DNA from: KACC-23026 sp963829575
GTDB taxonomy: Bacteria > Bacillota > Bacilli > Bacillales > Sporolactobacillaceae
Direction of reading: 5' to 3'
DNA: 64,000 bases
NCBI GenBank assembly: GCA_963829575.1
Contig: CAWHJF010000003.1
Span: 1 to 64,000, forward strand
Shown here: positions 8,327 to 17,267 of the stretch, in pieces
How positions within the stretch are numbered: the stretch's first letter is position 1
Layout: each line of letters starts with the position of its first letter
The notes under the pieces: model-generated
What the model saw: only the letters and a program-made list of their open reading frames with translations
Database searches by the model: none
Told to the model about the DNA's origin: nothing
Program-made: the position numbers and the translations under genes

Positions 8327-9508
8327 TTAGTTGATCCATATTTGTAATTCTTTTTTTTCATAGAGTGAAAAAATGGTATCAATCACTCGAGTTTGTTCTT
8401 CCTTGGATAAGTTGGATCCTGACGGTAAGCAAAGGCCATTTTTAAAGAGTTGTTCAGATACACACTCGTGAACGCTATGTGGATAAAAGGAACACCCTGC
8501 AAAAAGAGGTTGAAGATGCAGGGGTTTCCAAACAGGGCGAGCTTCGATATTTTCTTTTGCGAGCGCGTCAATCACGTCATGAACGGACAACCCTGCTTCT
8601 TTCTCATTCATCAATAAAGTGGATAACCACCGATTTGAAAAGGTATTTTCAAGTTCGGGCATCATCTCAACACCTGGTATCTGTGATAAAACAGTACGAT
8701 AGCGGTCGAAAATGAGGCGTCGTGCCTTTACACGATCATCCAAAACCTCTAATTGTGCCCGGCCTACACCTGCCAAGAGATTACTTAGTCGATAATTGTA
8801 ACCAATCTGACTGTGTTGGTAGTGAGGAGCAGGATCACGGGCTTGTGTCGCCAAGAAACGCGCTTTTTCTAGTTTTTCAAGATGATCGGATACTAGCATT
8901 CCTCCACCTGACGTTGTGATGATTTTATTCCCATTAAAGGAATACACCCCAAAATAACCAAAGGTGCCGCTTTTTCTACCTTTATAAGATGAGCCTAGAC
9001 TTTCTGCCGCATCTTCAATGATTGGAATTTGATAGGCTTCACAAATGGCACAAATCTCATCCATTTTGGCGCTCTGACCATAGAGGTTGACGACAATCAC
9101 GGCTTTTGGTAGTTTCCCTTCATAGCTTGCTTCATGTAAGGCGCGTTCCAAAGCTTGTGGGGACATATTCCATGTTTCCGGCTCAGAATCAATAAAAATA
9201 GGTTCTGCTCCCTGATAAAGAATGGGATTGGCACTCGCAATAAAGGTTAAGGTTGAACAAAAGACACGATCCGCTTTTCCAACTCCCAACAGAGACAGAG
9301 CCAAATGAATGGCTGCTGTACCTGAACTTACGGCTACTGCACCTCTCATCCCAACATAATTCGCTAGTTCTTTTTCAAAGGCATCCACATGCGGTCCAAG
9401 CGGTGCAATCCAGTTGGTTTGAAACGCTTCTTCAATATAGGACTGCTCTAGTCCACTCATATGAGGTGGAGACAGAAAGATCCGATTTTTCACTTGTGTT
9501 ATGGCCAT
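8327..9508 (-). CDS. epsN: EpsN-like PLP-dependent sugar aminotransferase
   Basis: The 393-residue protein belongs to the DegT/DnrJ/EryC1/StrS family. It has SSGTAAIHLALSLLG (phosphate-binding region), the DAAESLGSSYKG block, and the PLP lysine in YSFNGNKIITTSGGG near residue 190. With EpsC (dehydratase) and EpsM (acetyltransferase) it would make a bacillosamine-type diacetamido sugar: EpsC forms the 4-keto sugar, EpsN aminates it, and EpsM acetylates it. SD AGGAGG precedes the ATG. It overlaps the EpsM gene end by ten bases. Assignment rests on family and on synteny with epsLMN. Confidence 0.85.
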   Translation of the reverse strand: MAITQVKNRIFLSPPHMSGLEQSYIEEAFQTNWIAPLGPHVDAFEKELANYVGMRGAVAVSSGTAAIHLALSLLGVGKADRVFCSTLTFIASANPILYQGAEPIFIDSEPETWNMSPQALERALHEASYEGKLPKAVIVVNLYGQSAKMDEICAICEAYQIPIIEDAAESLGSSYKGRKSGTFGYFGVYSFNGNKIITTSGGGMLVSDHLEKLEKARFLATQARDPAPHYQHSQIGYNYRLSNLLAGVGRAQLEVLDDRVKARRLIFDRYRTVLSQIPGVEMMPELENTFSNRWLSTLLMNEKEAGLSVHDVIDALAKENIEARPVWKPLHLQPLFAGCSFYPHSVHECVSEQLFKNGLCLPSGSNLSKEEQTRVIDTIFSLYEKKELQIWIN

Positions 9509-10167
9509 GAATGAACCTCCTCATCATCTTGTTCATGTGTTTCTTGTCGGATCACTTTAGCCGGTACCCCTACAGCCGTGCTATATGGAGGAAGATCTTT
9601 TAAAACCGTGGATCCAGCACCAACCGTAGTCCATTGACCGACTTTAACACCTGGAAGGAGGGTTGCCCCACTTCCAATATGAACGCCACGCTCTATAATT
9701 GCTGAACCCGTTAACGTCGCGTTTGGAGAAATATGTGAGAAACTTTCCACTCGACAATCATGTTCTACAATCGCCCCTGTATTTAAAATGACATGATCTT
9801 GAATGACAGCTCCAGGATTAACGACAGCATTAGCCATAACCACCGTCCCATCTCCTATGAACGCCGATCCACTGACCACAGCTTTTGGATGTACCAAAGT
9901 TAAATAGAAATCCTTTGGAATTTCCAACCGCTCAAATACCTTTTTACGAATAAGATTATCTCCAATCGCATTAATAAAACGAATGTCATAGAAGTGAGAA
10001 CGTAATCTAGGCGCATAATCTAACGGTGCACAAATAAAGCCATCCTGTTCTTCAAACGTTTCATACTGATCATCAAGAAATCCAATAAACCGGTGTTCTG
10101 GAAAGTGTTCTAATAGATCTTGGATCACTCGACCATGACCACCGTGGCCAATAATGGCTACTCTCAC
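9499..10167 (-). CDS. epsM: EpsM-like UDP-sugar N-acetyltransferase (NeuD/PglD family)
   Basis: About 222 residues. An N-terminal Rossmann-like nucleotide-sugar domain (VAIIGHGGHGRVI) is followed by a left-handed beta-helix from about residue 95 with HPKAVVSGSAFIGDGTVV, the catalytic-type His in NTGAIVEHDCRVE, and a VGVPAKVI end. This is the PglD/EpsM architecture, which uses acetyl-CoA. I chose the GTG at 10167 because GGGAGGG lies just upstream; an ATG at 10182 would put the SD inside the gene. It overlaps the upstream epsL gene by four bases. Confidence 0.85.
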   Translation of the reverse strand: MRVAIIGHGGHGRVIQDLLEHFPEHRFIGFLDDQYETFEEQDGFICAPLDYAPRLRSHFYDIRFINAIGDNLIRKKVFERLEIPKDFYLTLVHPKAVVSGSAFIGDGTVVMANAVVNPGAVIQDHVILNTGAIVEHDCRVESFSHISPNATLTGSAIIERGVHIGSGATLLPGVKVGQWTTVGAGSTVLKDLPPYSTAVGVPAKVIRQETHEQDDEEVHSWP

Positions 10168-10790
10168 CCTTTTCCCTCCCATCGCTTATGTACGCCTTGA
10201 AAGACTTCAACCGTTGCTTGACCAGGTTGATTAATCCCTTCTTTACGAAAAACCTTAAGAAACGTTCGTCCTAAAATTCTTAAATCCAACCAAAAAGACT
10301 GGTGGGTCACATACCAGCCATCTAATTCGAACTTTTCTTCCCATGAAATGGAATTTCGTCCGTTAATTTGAGCCCAACCTGTAATTCCAGGTTTGACCAG
10401 GTGTCGCTTCGCTTGTTCTTCGGTGTACAAAGGAAGATACTCCATTAAGAGCGGCCTTGGTCCGACCAAACTGAGTTCTCCTTTTATCACATTAATGAGT
10501 TGGGGCAATTCATCTAAGCTGTATCGACGTAAAAAAAGACCCACCGAAGTGAGTCTTTGAGCATCAGGCAACAGCACACCATTGCGGTCTGTTGCAGATG
10601 TCATCGTTCTAAATTTATAAAAATAAAAAGGCTCTCCATGGAGCCCTGGTCGCAGCTGTTTGAACAAGACCGGTGATCCTAGTTTCCATTTCACGATTCC
10701 ACCTATTAGAAGGTAAAGTGGTAGAAAAATGAGCATCAACACGATCGCTACGGTTACATCAAATAATTGTTTCAGTTTAACCACCCCCAA
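10164..10790 (-). CDS. epsL: EpsL-like initiating sugar transferase (polyprenyl-phosphate sugar-1-phosphate transferase)
   Basis: The 208-residue protein is a short bacterial sugar transferase of the PglC type. A single N-terminal hydrophobic segment (VTVAIVLMLIFLPLYLLIGG) is followed by PVLFKQLRPGLHGEPFYFYKFRTM, DELPQLINVIKGELSLVGPRPLL and KPGITGWAQINGRN, all hallmarks of the family. It would load the first sugar phosphate on undecaprenyl phosphate and so start repeat-unit synthesis. The start is TTG in the chosen frame, but a GTG two codons later is possible. The genes epsM and epsN follow, as in B. subtilis. Confidence 0.85.
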   Translation of the reverse strand: MGVVKLKQLFDVTVAIVLMLIFLPLYLLIGGIVKWKLGSPVLFKQLRPGLHGEPFYFYKFRTMTSATDRNGVLLPDAQRLTSVGLFLRRYSLDELPQLINVIKGELSLVGPRPLLMEYLPLYTEEQAKRHLVKPGITGWAQINGRNSISWEEKFELDGWYVTHQSFWLDLRILGRTFLKVFRKEGINQPGQATVEVFQGVHKRWEGKG

Positions 10791-10794
10791 AACT

Positions 10795-10950
10795 TTATCT
10801 ATTATTTTGTTCGAGAATGGTTAAAAGTTGTTTTTTCATGGCTTCAACCACTTCGATCATAGTGACATCATTTTGACTTTCTCCGATAAAAAAAGCATTC
10901 AGAAGAATTTCTTTAAGCAAAAGTTGTTGTGGATTTAATTTTGGAACCAT
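10795..10950 (-). CDS. small protein of unknown function between epsG-like and epsL-like genes
   Basis: Fifty-one codons from an ATG with SD GAGGGG ten bases upstream. The product is rich in Leu and Glu, has no membrane segment, and looks helical in its second half (VVEAMKKQLLTILEQNN). It sits only a few bases from epsL and shortly after the polymerase gene. The start of the longer frame at 10995 would overlap the upstream gene and lacks an SD. I do not recognise the family; Spo0E-like phosphatases were considered but their SxxxD motif is absent. Confidence 0.5.
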   Translation of the reverse strand: MVPKLNPQQLLLKEILLNAFFIGESQNDVTMIEVVEAMKKQLLTILEQNNR

Positions 10951-10969
10951 TTCTATGTATCCCCTCTTG

Positions 10970-12037
10970 TTACCACTTATTAAAATAACTTCCATATTGT
11001 ATTCCTAATTTTATAACCTCTTCATAATAAAAGAAAAAGGTGTAGCACCCGATTAAAGTAAGATAAACTAACTTTTTCTGCTTTGGAACGAAGCATTCAA
11101 TGACCCAGGAAAATAAAATGATTTGATATAAGCCAAAGTAAATGTCCAACCGATTAAACAACCAATTCTTGGTTGCTAGTATTAAAAAAACAGTATCTAA
11201 TAAAGCAAGATTGACGATGATATCACTTTGAGGCCATAATTTTCTCAATTTATCTCTTCCAAAAAAGGCAATTAAAATCGGAATTAAACCAATAATTGGT
11301 CGCATGACGCTTGCGCCCCCTGCGGAAAAACTGCTGTAATGACTGTATTGTGTATCACTTAGGGCTGAAAACATTACTGAAGAAAACTCATTAAAACCAG
11401 CTGCCAACAACACTCCTACCGATAAAATTAGGAATGTCACTTTGGTCCAAGCTTCTCTTCTCACAATAAAATAAGTAGGTATAAAAATAAGAGCAGTCTG
11501 ATGAAGAAGTGAAGCTAAAAGAACCACTAATAAAAAGTTAAGGAATTTCCCTTTTAATATATATCGAGTCGCAGCAAATACAATTGCACCTGCTAAACAT
11601 TGGCGCATCCCATTCATGGAAACCATAAACATGCCAGAGGCAATATAAATAAACAAACTCAATTCAATCATTCTTGAATATTTTAAAAAAGTAATTACTA
11701 TGAGTACATTCGTAATAAGTGCTGTGACAAAGACTAGGATCTGAGGATTTGATGAAATGTGATGAAGTAATGTTTGATAGATATTAAATCCAAAATCTCC
11801 TTTTAATTTAACGTCTCCAAAGTTTCCTGACATGAGTTTATAGCTATGCATGTAAAAAAAAGTGTCCCCAATGTTATTCCTCAAACCTGAAACCAACACC
11901 AAAGCCGTCATTGAAATAAAAATGAATAACTTGCTAGGTTTGATGTATGGAGCAATACCTAGCATTGGTTTTGAAAAATAGCGGGCAAAGAAGGAAGAAA
12001 GGTAAACAATGCCCAGATTGAGCCATAAAATCCCCAA
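10970..12037 (-). CDS. epsG: EpsG-family exopolysaccharide polymerase-like membrane protein
   Basis: The 355-residue protein has about ten hydrophobic segments. The N-terminal third includes LVSGLRNNIGDTFFYMHSY, a family block of EpsG/Wzy-like polymerases, and FMVSMNGMRQCLAGAIVF around residue 138 is another. Proteins of this type are thought to join repeat units outside the membrane. The start is a TTG with GGAGG about ten bases upstream. It lies between a GT2 gene and the small gene before epsL. Direct proof of polymerase activity is lacking for the family. Confidence 0.8.
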   Translation of the reverse strand: MGILWLNLGIVYLSSFFARYFSKPMLGIAPYIKPSKLFIFISMTALVLVSGLRNNIGDTFFYMHSYKLMSGNFGDVKLKGDFGFNIYQTLLHHISSNPQILVFVTALITNVLIVITFLKYSRMIELSLFIYIASGMFMVSMNGMRQCLAGAIVFAATRYILKGKFLNFLLVVLLASLLHQTALIFIPTYFIVRREAWTKVTFLILSVGVLLAAGFNEFSSVMFSALSDTQYSHYSSFSAGGASVMRPIIGLIPILIAFFGRDKLRKLWPQSDIIVNLALLDTVFLILATKNWLFNRLDIYFGLYQIILFSWVIECFVPKQKKLVYLTLIGCYTFFFYYEEVIKLGIQYGSYFNKW

Positions 12038-12061
12038 ATGACTAGGCCTCCTTTACGTTAA

Positions 12062-12964
12062 TTATGTTGCCGTTTTAGAAATGGTTCTTTTATTGCTGAA
12101 TTTTATGTACAAGTACAAGGCCAAACCAAACGGTGTGGCCAAAAATGTGGTCCATTTCCTAGGTGAACCCGATAGAAATGTGTAATCTTGAACCAACAGA
12201 TAACTGGACACATAATGCACAGCTTCTCTAAATCGATCTTTACGAGTTGGTGCATATTGCATGGCGACTTTCCTAAAAAAAGAAAAACCTCTTGGGTTTT
12301 TCTTATACTGATTCATCATATTCAAGCTCGAGCCATCTTCTAAATATTCCACATGGCAAAGCACTTCGTTCATAATTAGCAATGGAAACTGTTGATCTAT
12401 TAAAAGATATTTATAGCTTAATGGGCAATATTTTTCTCCAGGGAAAATTGGATAGGCTGGAGTTTGTTTCATTAGCTCAGTTCGGTATACTAATTTTTTA
12501 TCTCCCTTTACTTTGTGAATGCCGTATAACCCAGAAAGAGTTGAGTCTTTTATTTTTTCGGGCATCTTGGTACCTATGATCTCACCATTTTGCCGAGCAT
12601 CGAGTCCAACAATTCCTGCAACTTGATCACTTCCATGTCTATTCCAAAAAGTCAGGATTCTTTCAACTGCCTCATCCGGCATATAATCATCAGAATCAAT
12701 ACAGACATTAAGTTCAGTATTAATTAATTCGTATGCTGTATTATGCCCCCCATGCATACCCTGATTCTCTTGATAATGGTATCGAATTGGCACGATTCCT
12801 TCCTCAACCCATCCCGAAACAAGTTCTTTTGTCTGATCTGTTGACCCATCATCAATAATCAGCCAAATAAAATCCCTACATGTTTGTCGTTTTAGACTTT
12901 CATAACAAAGGTGTAAGGTATAGGCTCTATTAAATGTGGGTGTAAAAATGGTCAGAGTCTTCAT
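12062..12964 (-). CDS. GT2-family glycosyltransferase
   Basis: This 300-residue GT-A enzyme begins with LTIFTPTFNRAYTLHLCYESL, has IIDDGSTDQTKEL near residue 36 and the metal site CIDSDDYMPD near residue 90. The C-terminal half carries HVEYLEDGSS and ends in a basic helix. The ATG has SD GGAGGAAG. It lies between the EpsF-like and EpsG-like genes. It is a member of a GT2 subfamily common in Firmicutes capsule clusters; donor sugar unknown. Confidence 0.85.
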   Translation of the reverse strand: MKTLTIFTPTFNRAYTLHLCYESLKRQTCRDFIWLIIDDGSTDQTKELVSGWVEEGIVPIRYHYQENQGMHGGHNTAYELINTELNVCIDSDDYMPDEAVERILTFWNRHGSDQVAGIVGLDARQNGEIIGTKMPEKIKDSTLSGLYGIHKVKGDKKLVYRTELMKQTPAYPIFPGEKYCPLSYKYLLIDQQFPLLIMNEVLCHVEYLEDGSSLNMMNQYKKNPRGFSFFRKVAMQYAPTRKDRFREAVHYVSSYLLVQDYTFLSGSPRKWTTFLATPFGLALYLYIKFSNKRTISKTAT

Positions 12965-12976
12965 AGTCTTCCTCCA

Positions 12977-14116
12977 TTACACCGTAACTGGGTTCGCTTT
13001 ATATGGAATTCCATAATAACTCGCGTAATAACGAGATAACCAATTCACCATTGTGGTTGTGTCATAACCAGACTTCTTTAATTGTCGAGTGGTGTCAACA
13101 TGGACCTTATCATCTTTTAGAATTGACTTAGCCCAATCTACAGAAGATGCTTTTAAACTCTTAAACTCTACTCTTCCCGTCACATCTGATTCTTTTGTAA
13201 TCGTCTCGGACACAACACAGGTGAGACCTGAAGCCTGGGCTTCGATAAGAACCACTGGTAATCCTTCAAATAATGAAGGGAAAAGGAAGAGGTCCATAGC
13301 TTGTAGAAGTTGAGGAATGTCGCTTCTAATCCCTAAAAAACACACGTTAGAATCCAGATTACGCTCCATAACCTTTCGTTCAATACCAGGTCTTAGATTT
13401 CCCTCACCAATCAATAATAATTTTGATTCGGGTCTCAATTCCCTAACAGATTCAAAAATATCTATTAAAAAGTCATGGTTTTTTTGTTTATTAAAACGGC
13501 CGATATGACCAATAACAAATTCATCATCCCTAATCCCTAGTCTCTTCCGGACATGTTTACGACTTTCCGGATTAAATCTAAATTCTTCTGCATTCACAGC
13601 ATTATGTAGGACTGTTAAGCGATTGTTATTTAATATTTCCTGACCAAATAGCCATTTGCCTGCATTCGTCGAACAGGCAAAATAATCAGTTGGTACATTT
13701 TTCATTTTGGAGCGTGCATAAAGTCGAAATGGTAGTTTCAAATCCATTCCTAAGTCACTTAGATGACTGTGGGCAATTCTTCCTGGAACACCTGCTTTTT
13801 TTGCAGCTTTTAGAACAAAACTACTATTTTCATTTATGTGAGAATGGACGACTTTATATTCTTTGTGATTATAGAAAAATTCATCGAGTTTTTTAAAATA
13901 TGTACGATAGTTTCCTGGTTTGATGGAAGGCATTCGAAAAATACGACCACCTAAATTTTCGATTTGTTTGTCGTAGTGACCCTCTTCTTTTCTATGGACT
14001 ATAAAATCGAATTGAATCCGCGTCCTATCAAGCTGCCGATAATAATTCATTAACATCGTCTCCAGACCGCCACGATTCATAATTGTTACAACCTGCAAAA
14101 CACGAATGGGTTTCAT
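12977..14116 (-). CDS. epsF: EpsF-like GT4-family glycosyltransferase
   Basis: About 379 residues. The N-terminus VLQVVTIMNRGGLETMLMNYYRQLD is typical of EpsF-like enzymes, followed by HSHINENSSFVLKAAKKAG. The C-terminal GT-B domain has IGHIGRFNKQKNHDFLI and LFPSLFEGLPVVLIEAQASGL with the E-x7-E motif. I prefer the ATG at 14116, which has GAGGAAG just upstream, over the ATG at 14128. The gene is three bases from the next operon member. Role in repeat-unit assembly inferred. Confidence 0.85.
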   Translation of the reverse strand: MKPIRVLQVVTIMNRGGLETMLMNYYRQLDRTRIQFDFIVHRKEEGHYDKQIENLGGRIFRMPSIKPGNYRTYFKKLDEFFYNHKEYKVVHSHINENSSFVLKAAKKAGVPGRIAHSHLSDLGMDLKLPFRLYARSKMKNVPTDYFACSTNAGKWLFGQEILNNNRLTVLHNAVNAEEFRFNPESRKHVRKRLGIRDDEFVIGHIGRFNKQKNHDFLIDIFESVRELRPESKLLLIGEGNLRPGIERKVMERNLDSNVCFLGIRSDIPQLLQAMDLFLFPSLFEGLPVVLIEAQASGLTCVVSETITKESDVTGRVEFKSLKASSVDWAKSILKDDKVHVDTTRQLKKSGYDTTTMVNWLSRYYASYYGIPYKANPVTV

Positions 14117-14130
14117 ACTCTTCCTCATTT

Positions 14131-15195
14131 CTAGCTTTTCTTCCTTCTCATATACTGTGCCATTTGTAACAACACATAATAGCCTATTGAAAATCTAGAT
14201 TTAGCGCAAAAATAGAACAGTCGCCATGATATCGAAAATTGATTGAGTTCAAATTCTTTGAATGATTCAATGATACGTTCATCATTTAACAACTCACCAA
14301 TTCGTTTTAATTTAGTAAAGTGTGAGGTTTCTTTTCCATCACTAATTGAATTAAATCCAAGGCCTAAGGTGTTCATACAAATCCGATTTCGGAGGGCTTT
14401 TTCATAGGTTTGATTAAGCTTCTTTTCTTCAATGAAACTTCCCATTTTTTCATATAACTTAAAAAATTGATTAACTAAATTCGGTTTGTAATTTGAAGTT
14501 ATGGATTGATCGTTTTCTCGCCAGTAATGGTAGAGTGGTTGATTCATGAAAATAAGTTTTTGCGCTAAATACAAAACGTTAAGGTTAAACAATGAATCTT
14601 CGTTCGTTCCAATTTCTTTCAAATCAACAAATCTTACCCGATATTCCTGAATGAGATCAGAACGATAAATTTTCGACCAAACAGTACCCCAAGCATCTAA
14701 CATTTCAGGGTTTCCAACTTCCTCATTTATTGGACCCACAAGGCGTCTCAATAGTTCTCGAACTTCCTCTTTATCGAATATCCTTCGCTTTGGGAGATCG
14801 AATTCCTTGTCCTTAGAGTGCGTTCCGAATTCACGAACATAGGAACACATAGCGATTTCAGCTTCTATCGATTTAGCTTGTTCATAGAGTGTTTGATACA
14901 TCCTTTCATCGATCCAATCATCTGGATCAACAAATCCGATGAATTCACCCTTGGCTCTATCAAGACCCGCATTACGTGCACTTGAGACACCTTGATTTGT
15001 TTGATTAATTACTTTAAATCTAGAATCTCTCGATGCATACTCTCTTAGAATACCAAGACTGTTATCCTTAGAACCATCATTAACGGTAATAATCTCAAGC
15101 TCTGTTAACGATTGATTGACTAAACTATTTAAACAACGCTTTAAATAACGTTCCATATTATAAATTGGCACGATGATACTGACCTTCGGTTTCAT
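14131..15195 (-). CDS. GT2-family glycosyltransferase
   Basis: The 354-residue enzyme has VSIIVPIYNMERYLKRCL, VNDGSKDNS, NQGVSSARNAGLDRAKGE and the DXD-type site FVDPDDWID near residue 93. It occupies the place of epsE in B. subtilis (between epsD and epsF) but reads more like EpsH/EpsJ, so there is no reason to expect the flagellar-clutch activity of EpsE. The ATG has SD GGAGG and overlaps the end of the epsD-like gene by 38 bases. Sequence blocks are shared with the GT2 enzyme at 4211-5266. Confidence 0.85.
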   Translation of the reverse strand: MKPKVSIIVPIYNMERYLKRCLNSLVNQSLTELEIITVNDGSKDNSLGILREYASRDSRFKVINQTNQGVSSARNAGLDRAKGEFIGFVDPDDWIDERMYQTLYEQAKSIEAEIAMCSYVREFGTHSKDKEFDLPKRRIFDKEEVRELLRRLVGPINEEVGNPEMLDAWGTVWSKIYRSDLIQEYRVRFVDLKEIGTNEDSLFNLNVLYLAQKLIFMNQPLYHYWRENDQSITSNYKPNLVNQFFKLYEKMGSFIEEKKLNQTYEKALRNRICMNTLGLGFNSISDGKETSHFTKLKRIGELLNDERIIESFKEFELNQFSISWRLFYFCAKSRFSIGYYVLLQMAQYMRRKKS

Positions 15196-16372
15196 CTTTT
15201 GCCTCCGACGTAAAATCTAAATAGATTCTTTTTAAATCCATCCTAATTTGATCCAAAGAGAATTTTTTCATTAACGCGCGACTCACCTCACCCATTTGTT
15301 TACGAGTCTCTTTTTCTAATATCAAATCTAACATCTTTAATGCCATATGTTTGGGATCTCGGTTCTCAATTAAGTAACCATTTTCCTCATTGACGACTAA
15401 TTCCCTATGTCCACGATTATCGGTGGCCACAATGGGCAGCCCACAAGCCATCGCTTCCATAATGTTCACTGGCAAACCCTCGCGAAGACTAGATGCCACC
15501 GCAATGTCAGATAAATGAAGATAAGGAAGAACGTCATCTTGATACCCTAGAAAATGAACTTGTTTGGACAAACCAAGCTCTGAAGCAAGATCTTGGCATG
15601 CTTCCATAAGTTGACCGGAACCAGCAAATAACAATTGAACGTTCGGTACTTCATCCCTTATATGACCTAATGCTTCAATGATGAGTTTCTGATTTTTATT
15701 CGCATTAAATTCAGCCGCATAAAACAACAAAACGTCTTCTGGATCAAACCCAAAAGAAGATCGTAAGAAAAGCTTCTCTTTATTGGAGATTGGTTTAAAA
15801 ATAGTTGTATCAACCCCAACGCCATTCACTTTTAAAATCTGTTTTGATCTAAACTTTCTGTTTCGAGCAAGATTAAAATCTTCTTCATTTATAGTAATCA
15901 ATCCATCTGTATAACGAGCTAACCACTTCTCAATTGGGTAATAAATCAACCAATTTTTCATTGGCGACCCTTTACAAAAATGAAACCCGTGTGCAGTATA
16001 GAGAACTTTAGTCCCTTGTTTTCTAGCCTGTCGAGCTGCGAGCCGGGTGAGGACACCGCCCATGGGTGTATGACAATGAATCAATTGAAACTCATTGTTC
16101 TCAATTATGGCTTTTAGCTCTTGATAACCCTTTATATTTTTCGTTCGAAATGGAGAACGATCAATCATGATGTCATACTGAACATCCACATGAGGAAGGG
16201 GATCATGACCAAAGGCGGCCACATGAACCTCCCACCCAGTCTCTTGAAACCATTTCAGAGTAGGTAAATGGAACTTCTTAAAATGAAAGTCAACAGTCGC
16301 ACAAAAAAGAACCCTTCTTTTGGAAGCGTTCCGTTGACCATTTTTGGCTTGTACTGGATTAAAGGGCATCAT
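15158..16372 (-). CDS. epsD: EpsD-like GT4-family glycosyltransferase
   Basis: The 404-residue protein starts with a short basic stretch and then RVLFCATVDFHFKKFHLP, a block found in EpsD of B. subtilis. It has HCHTPMGGVLTRLAAR near residue 97, a C-terminal domain with VLLFYAAEFNANKNQ and the donor site SSLREGLPVNIMEAMACGLPIV. Position after epsC/gtaB fits EpsD. The ATG overlaps the gtaB stop by 14 bases. Cytoplasmic, acting on the lipid-linked precursor by inference. Confidence 0.85.
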   Translation of the reverse strand: MMPFNPVQAKNGQRNASKRRVLFCATVDFHFKKFHLPTLKWFQETGWEVHVAAFGHDPLPHVDVQYDIMIDRSPFRTKNIKGYQELKAIIENNEFQLIHCHTPMGGVLTRLAARQARKQGTKVLYTAHGFHFCKGSPMKNWLIYYPIEKWLARYTDGLITINEEDFNLARNRKFRSKQILKVNGVGVDTTIFKPISNKEKLFLRSSFGFDPEDVLLFYAAEFNANKNQKLIIEALGHIRDEVPNVQLLFAGSGQLMEACQDLASELGLSKQVHFLGYQDDVLPYLHLSDIAVASSLREGLPVNIMEAMACGLPIVATDNRGHRELVVNEENGYLIENRDPKHMALKMLDLILEKETRKQMGEVSRALMKKFSLDQIRMDLKRIYLDFTSEAKDETEGQYHRANL

Positions 16373-17249
16373 TTTTCGCCAATTCCCTCTCCAAAATTCG
16401 AGAAAGGGTGTCGAGTAAAGGGCGTTTTAGGTCCTCTCTCTGTAACGCAAAATCTAATGTGGTTTGAATGAACCCTAATTTTTCTCCAACATCATAATGG
16501 GTCCCTTCAAATTCATAGGCATAGACGGCTTCTTTCTCGTTCAAACGCGCAATCGCATCCGTGAGTTGAATCTCACCACCCGCTCCAGGCGTTTGATCAG
16601 CCAAATAATCAAAAATGCTTGGGTTTAGGATATACCGTCCTATAATGGCCAAGTTCGAAGGCGCATCCTCTAAGTTTGGTTTTTCTACTAGATGGTTGAT
16701 CTTAAACAACCGTGGGTCCATTGGCATTCCATCAATGATACCATATCGTGATACGTGTTCATCCGGCACTTGCTGAGAACCAATGATTGATGCCTTGTAA
16801 CGATTGTATTGTTCAATCATTTGCTTCAGACATGGCTTCTCATGTTGAATGATGTCATCACCAAGCAAAACGGCAAAAGGTTCATTCCCAATAAATTTAC
16901 GGGCACACCAGACGGCATGCCCTAATCCTTTAGGTTCTTTTTGGCGAATATAATGAATGTCAACCAACTTAGACGATTTTTGAACTTCATTAAGAAGTTC
17001 AAATTTCTTTTTTTCAATGAGAGTCTGTTCTAATTCAAAAGAGTGATCAAAATGATCTTCAATCGCACGTTTTCCTTTACCTGTCACAATGATAATATCT
17101 TCAATACCGGATTGAATGGCTTCCTCTACAATATACTGTATGGTGGGTTTATCCACAATGGGAAGCATTTCTTTGGGCATTGCTTTGGTCGCAGGTAAAA
17201 AGCGTGTTCCTAGACCAGCCGCCGGGATAATCGCTTTTTTAACTTTCAT
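16359..17249 (-). CDS. gtaB: UTP--glucose-1-phosphate uridylyltransferase
   Basis: The 296-residue protein makes UDP-glucose from glucose-1-phosphate and UTP. KKAIIPAAGLGTRFLPATKAMPKEMLPIVDKP at the N-terminus is the nucleotide-binding block (cut here: the key residues are the GLGTR loop and PKEML lysine). FAVLLGDDII, VEKP and GEIQLTDAI are further GalU/GtaB marks. The ATG at 17249 has SD AGGAG eight bases upstream. Here the gene is built into the eps operon between epsC and epsD, so supply of UDP-glucose is tied to polysaccharide synthesis. In B. subtilis gtaB is elsewhere. Confidence 0.9.
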   Translation of the reverse strand: MKVKKAIIPAAGLGTRFLPATKAMPKEMLPIVDKPTIQYIVEEAIQSGIEDIIIVTGKGKRAIEDHFDHSFELEQTLIEKKKFELLNEVQKSSKLVDIHYIRQKEPKGLGHAVWCARKFIGNEPFAVLLGDDIIQHEKPCLKQMIEQYNRYKASIIGSQQVPDEHVSRYGIIDGMPMDPRLFKINHLVEKPNLEDAPSNLAIIGRYILNPSIFDYLADQTPGAGGEIQLTDAIARLNEKEAVYAYEFEGTHYDVGEKLGFIQTTLDFALQREDLKRPLLDTLSRILERELAKNDAL

Positions 17250-17267
17250 AATTTCCACTCCTATTCC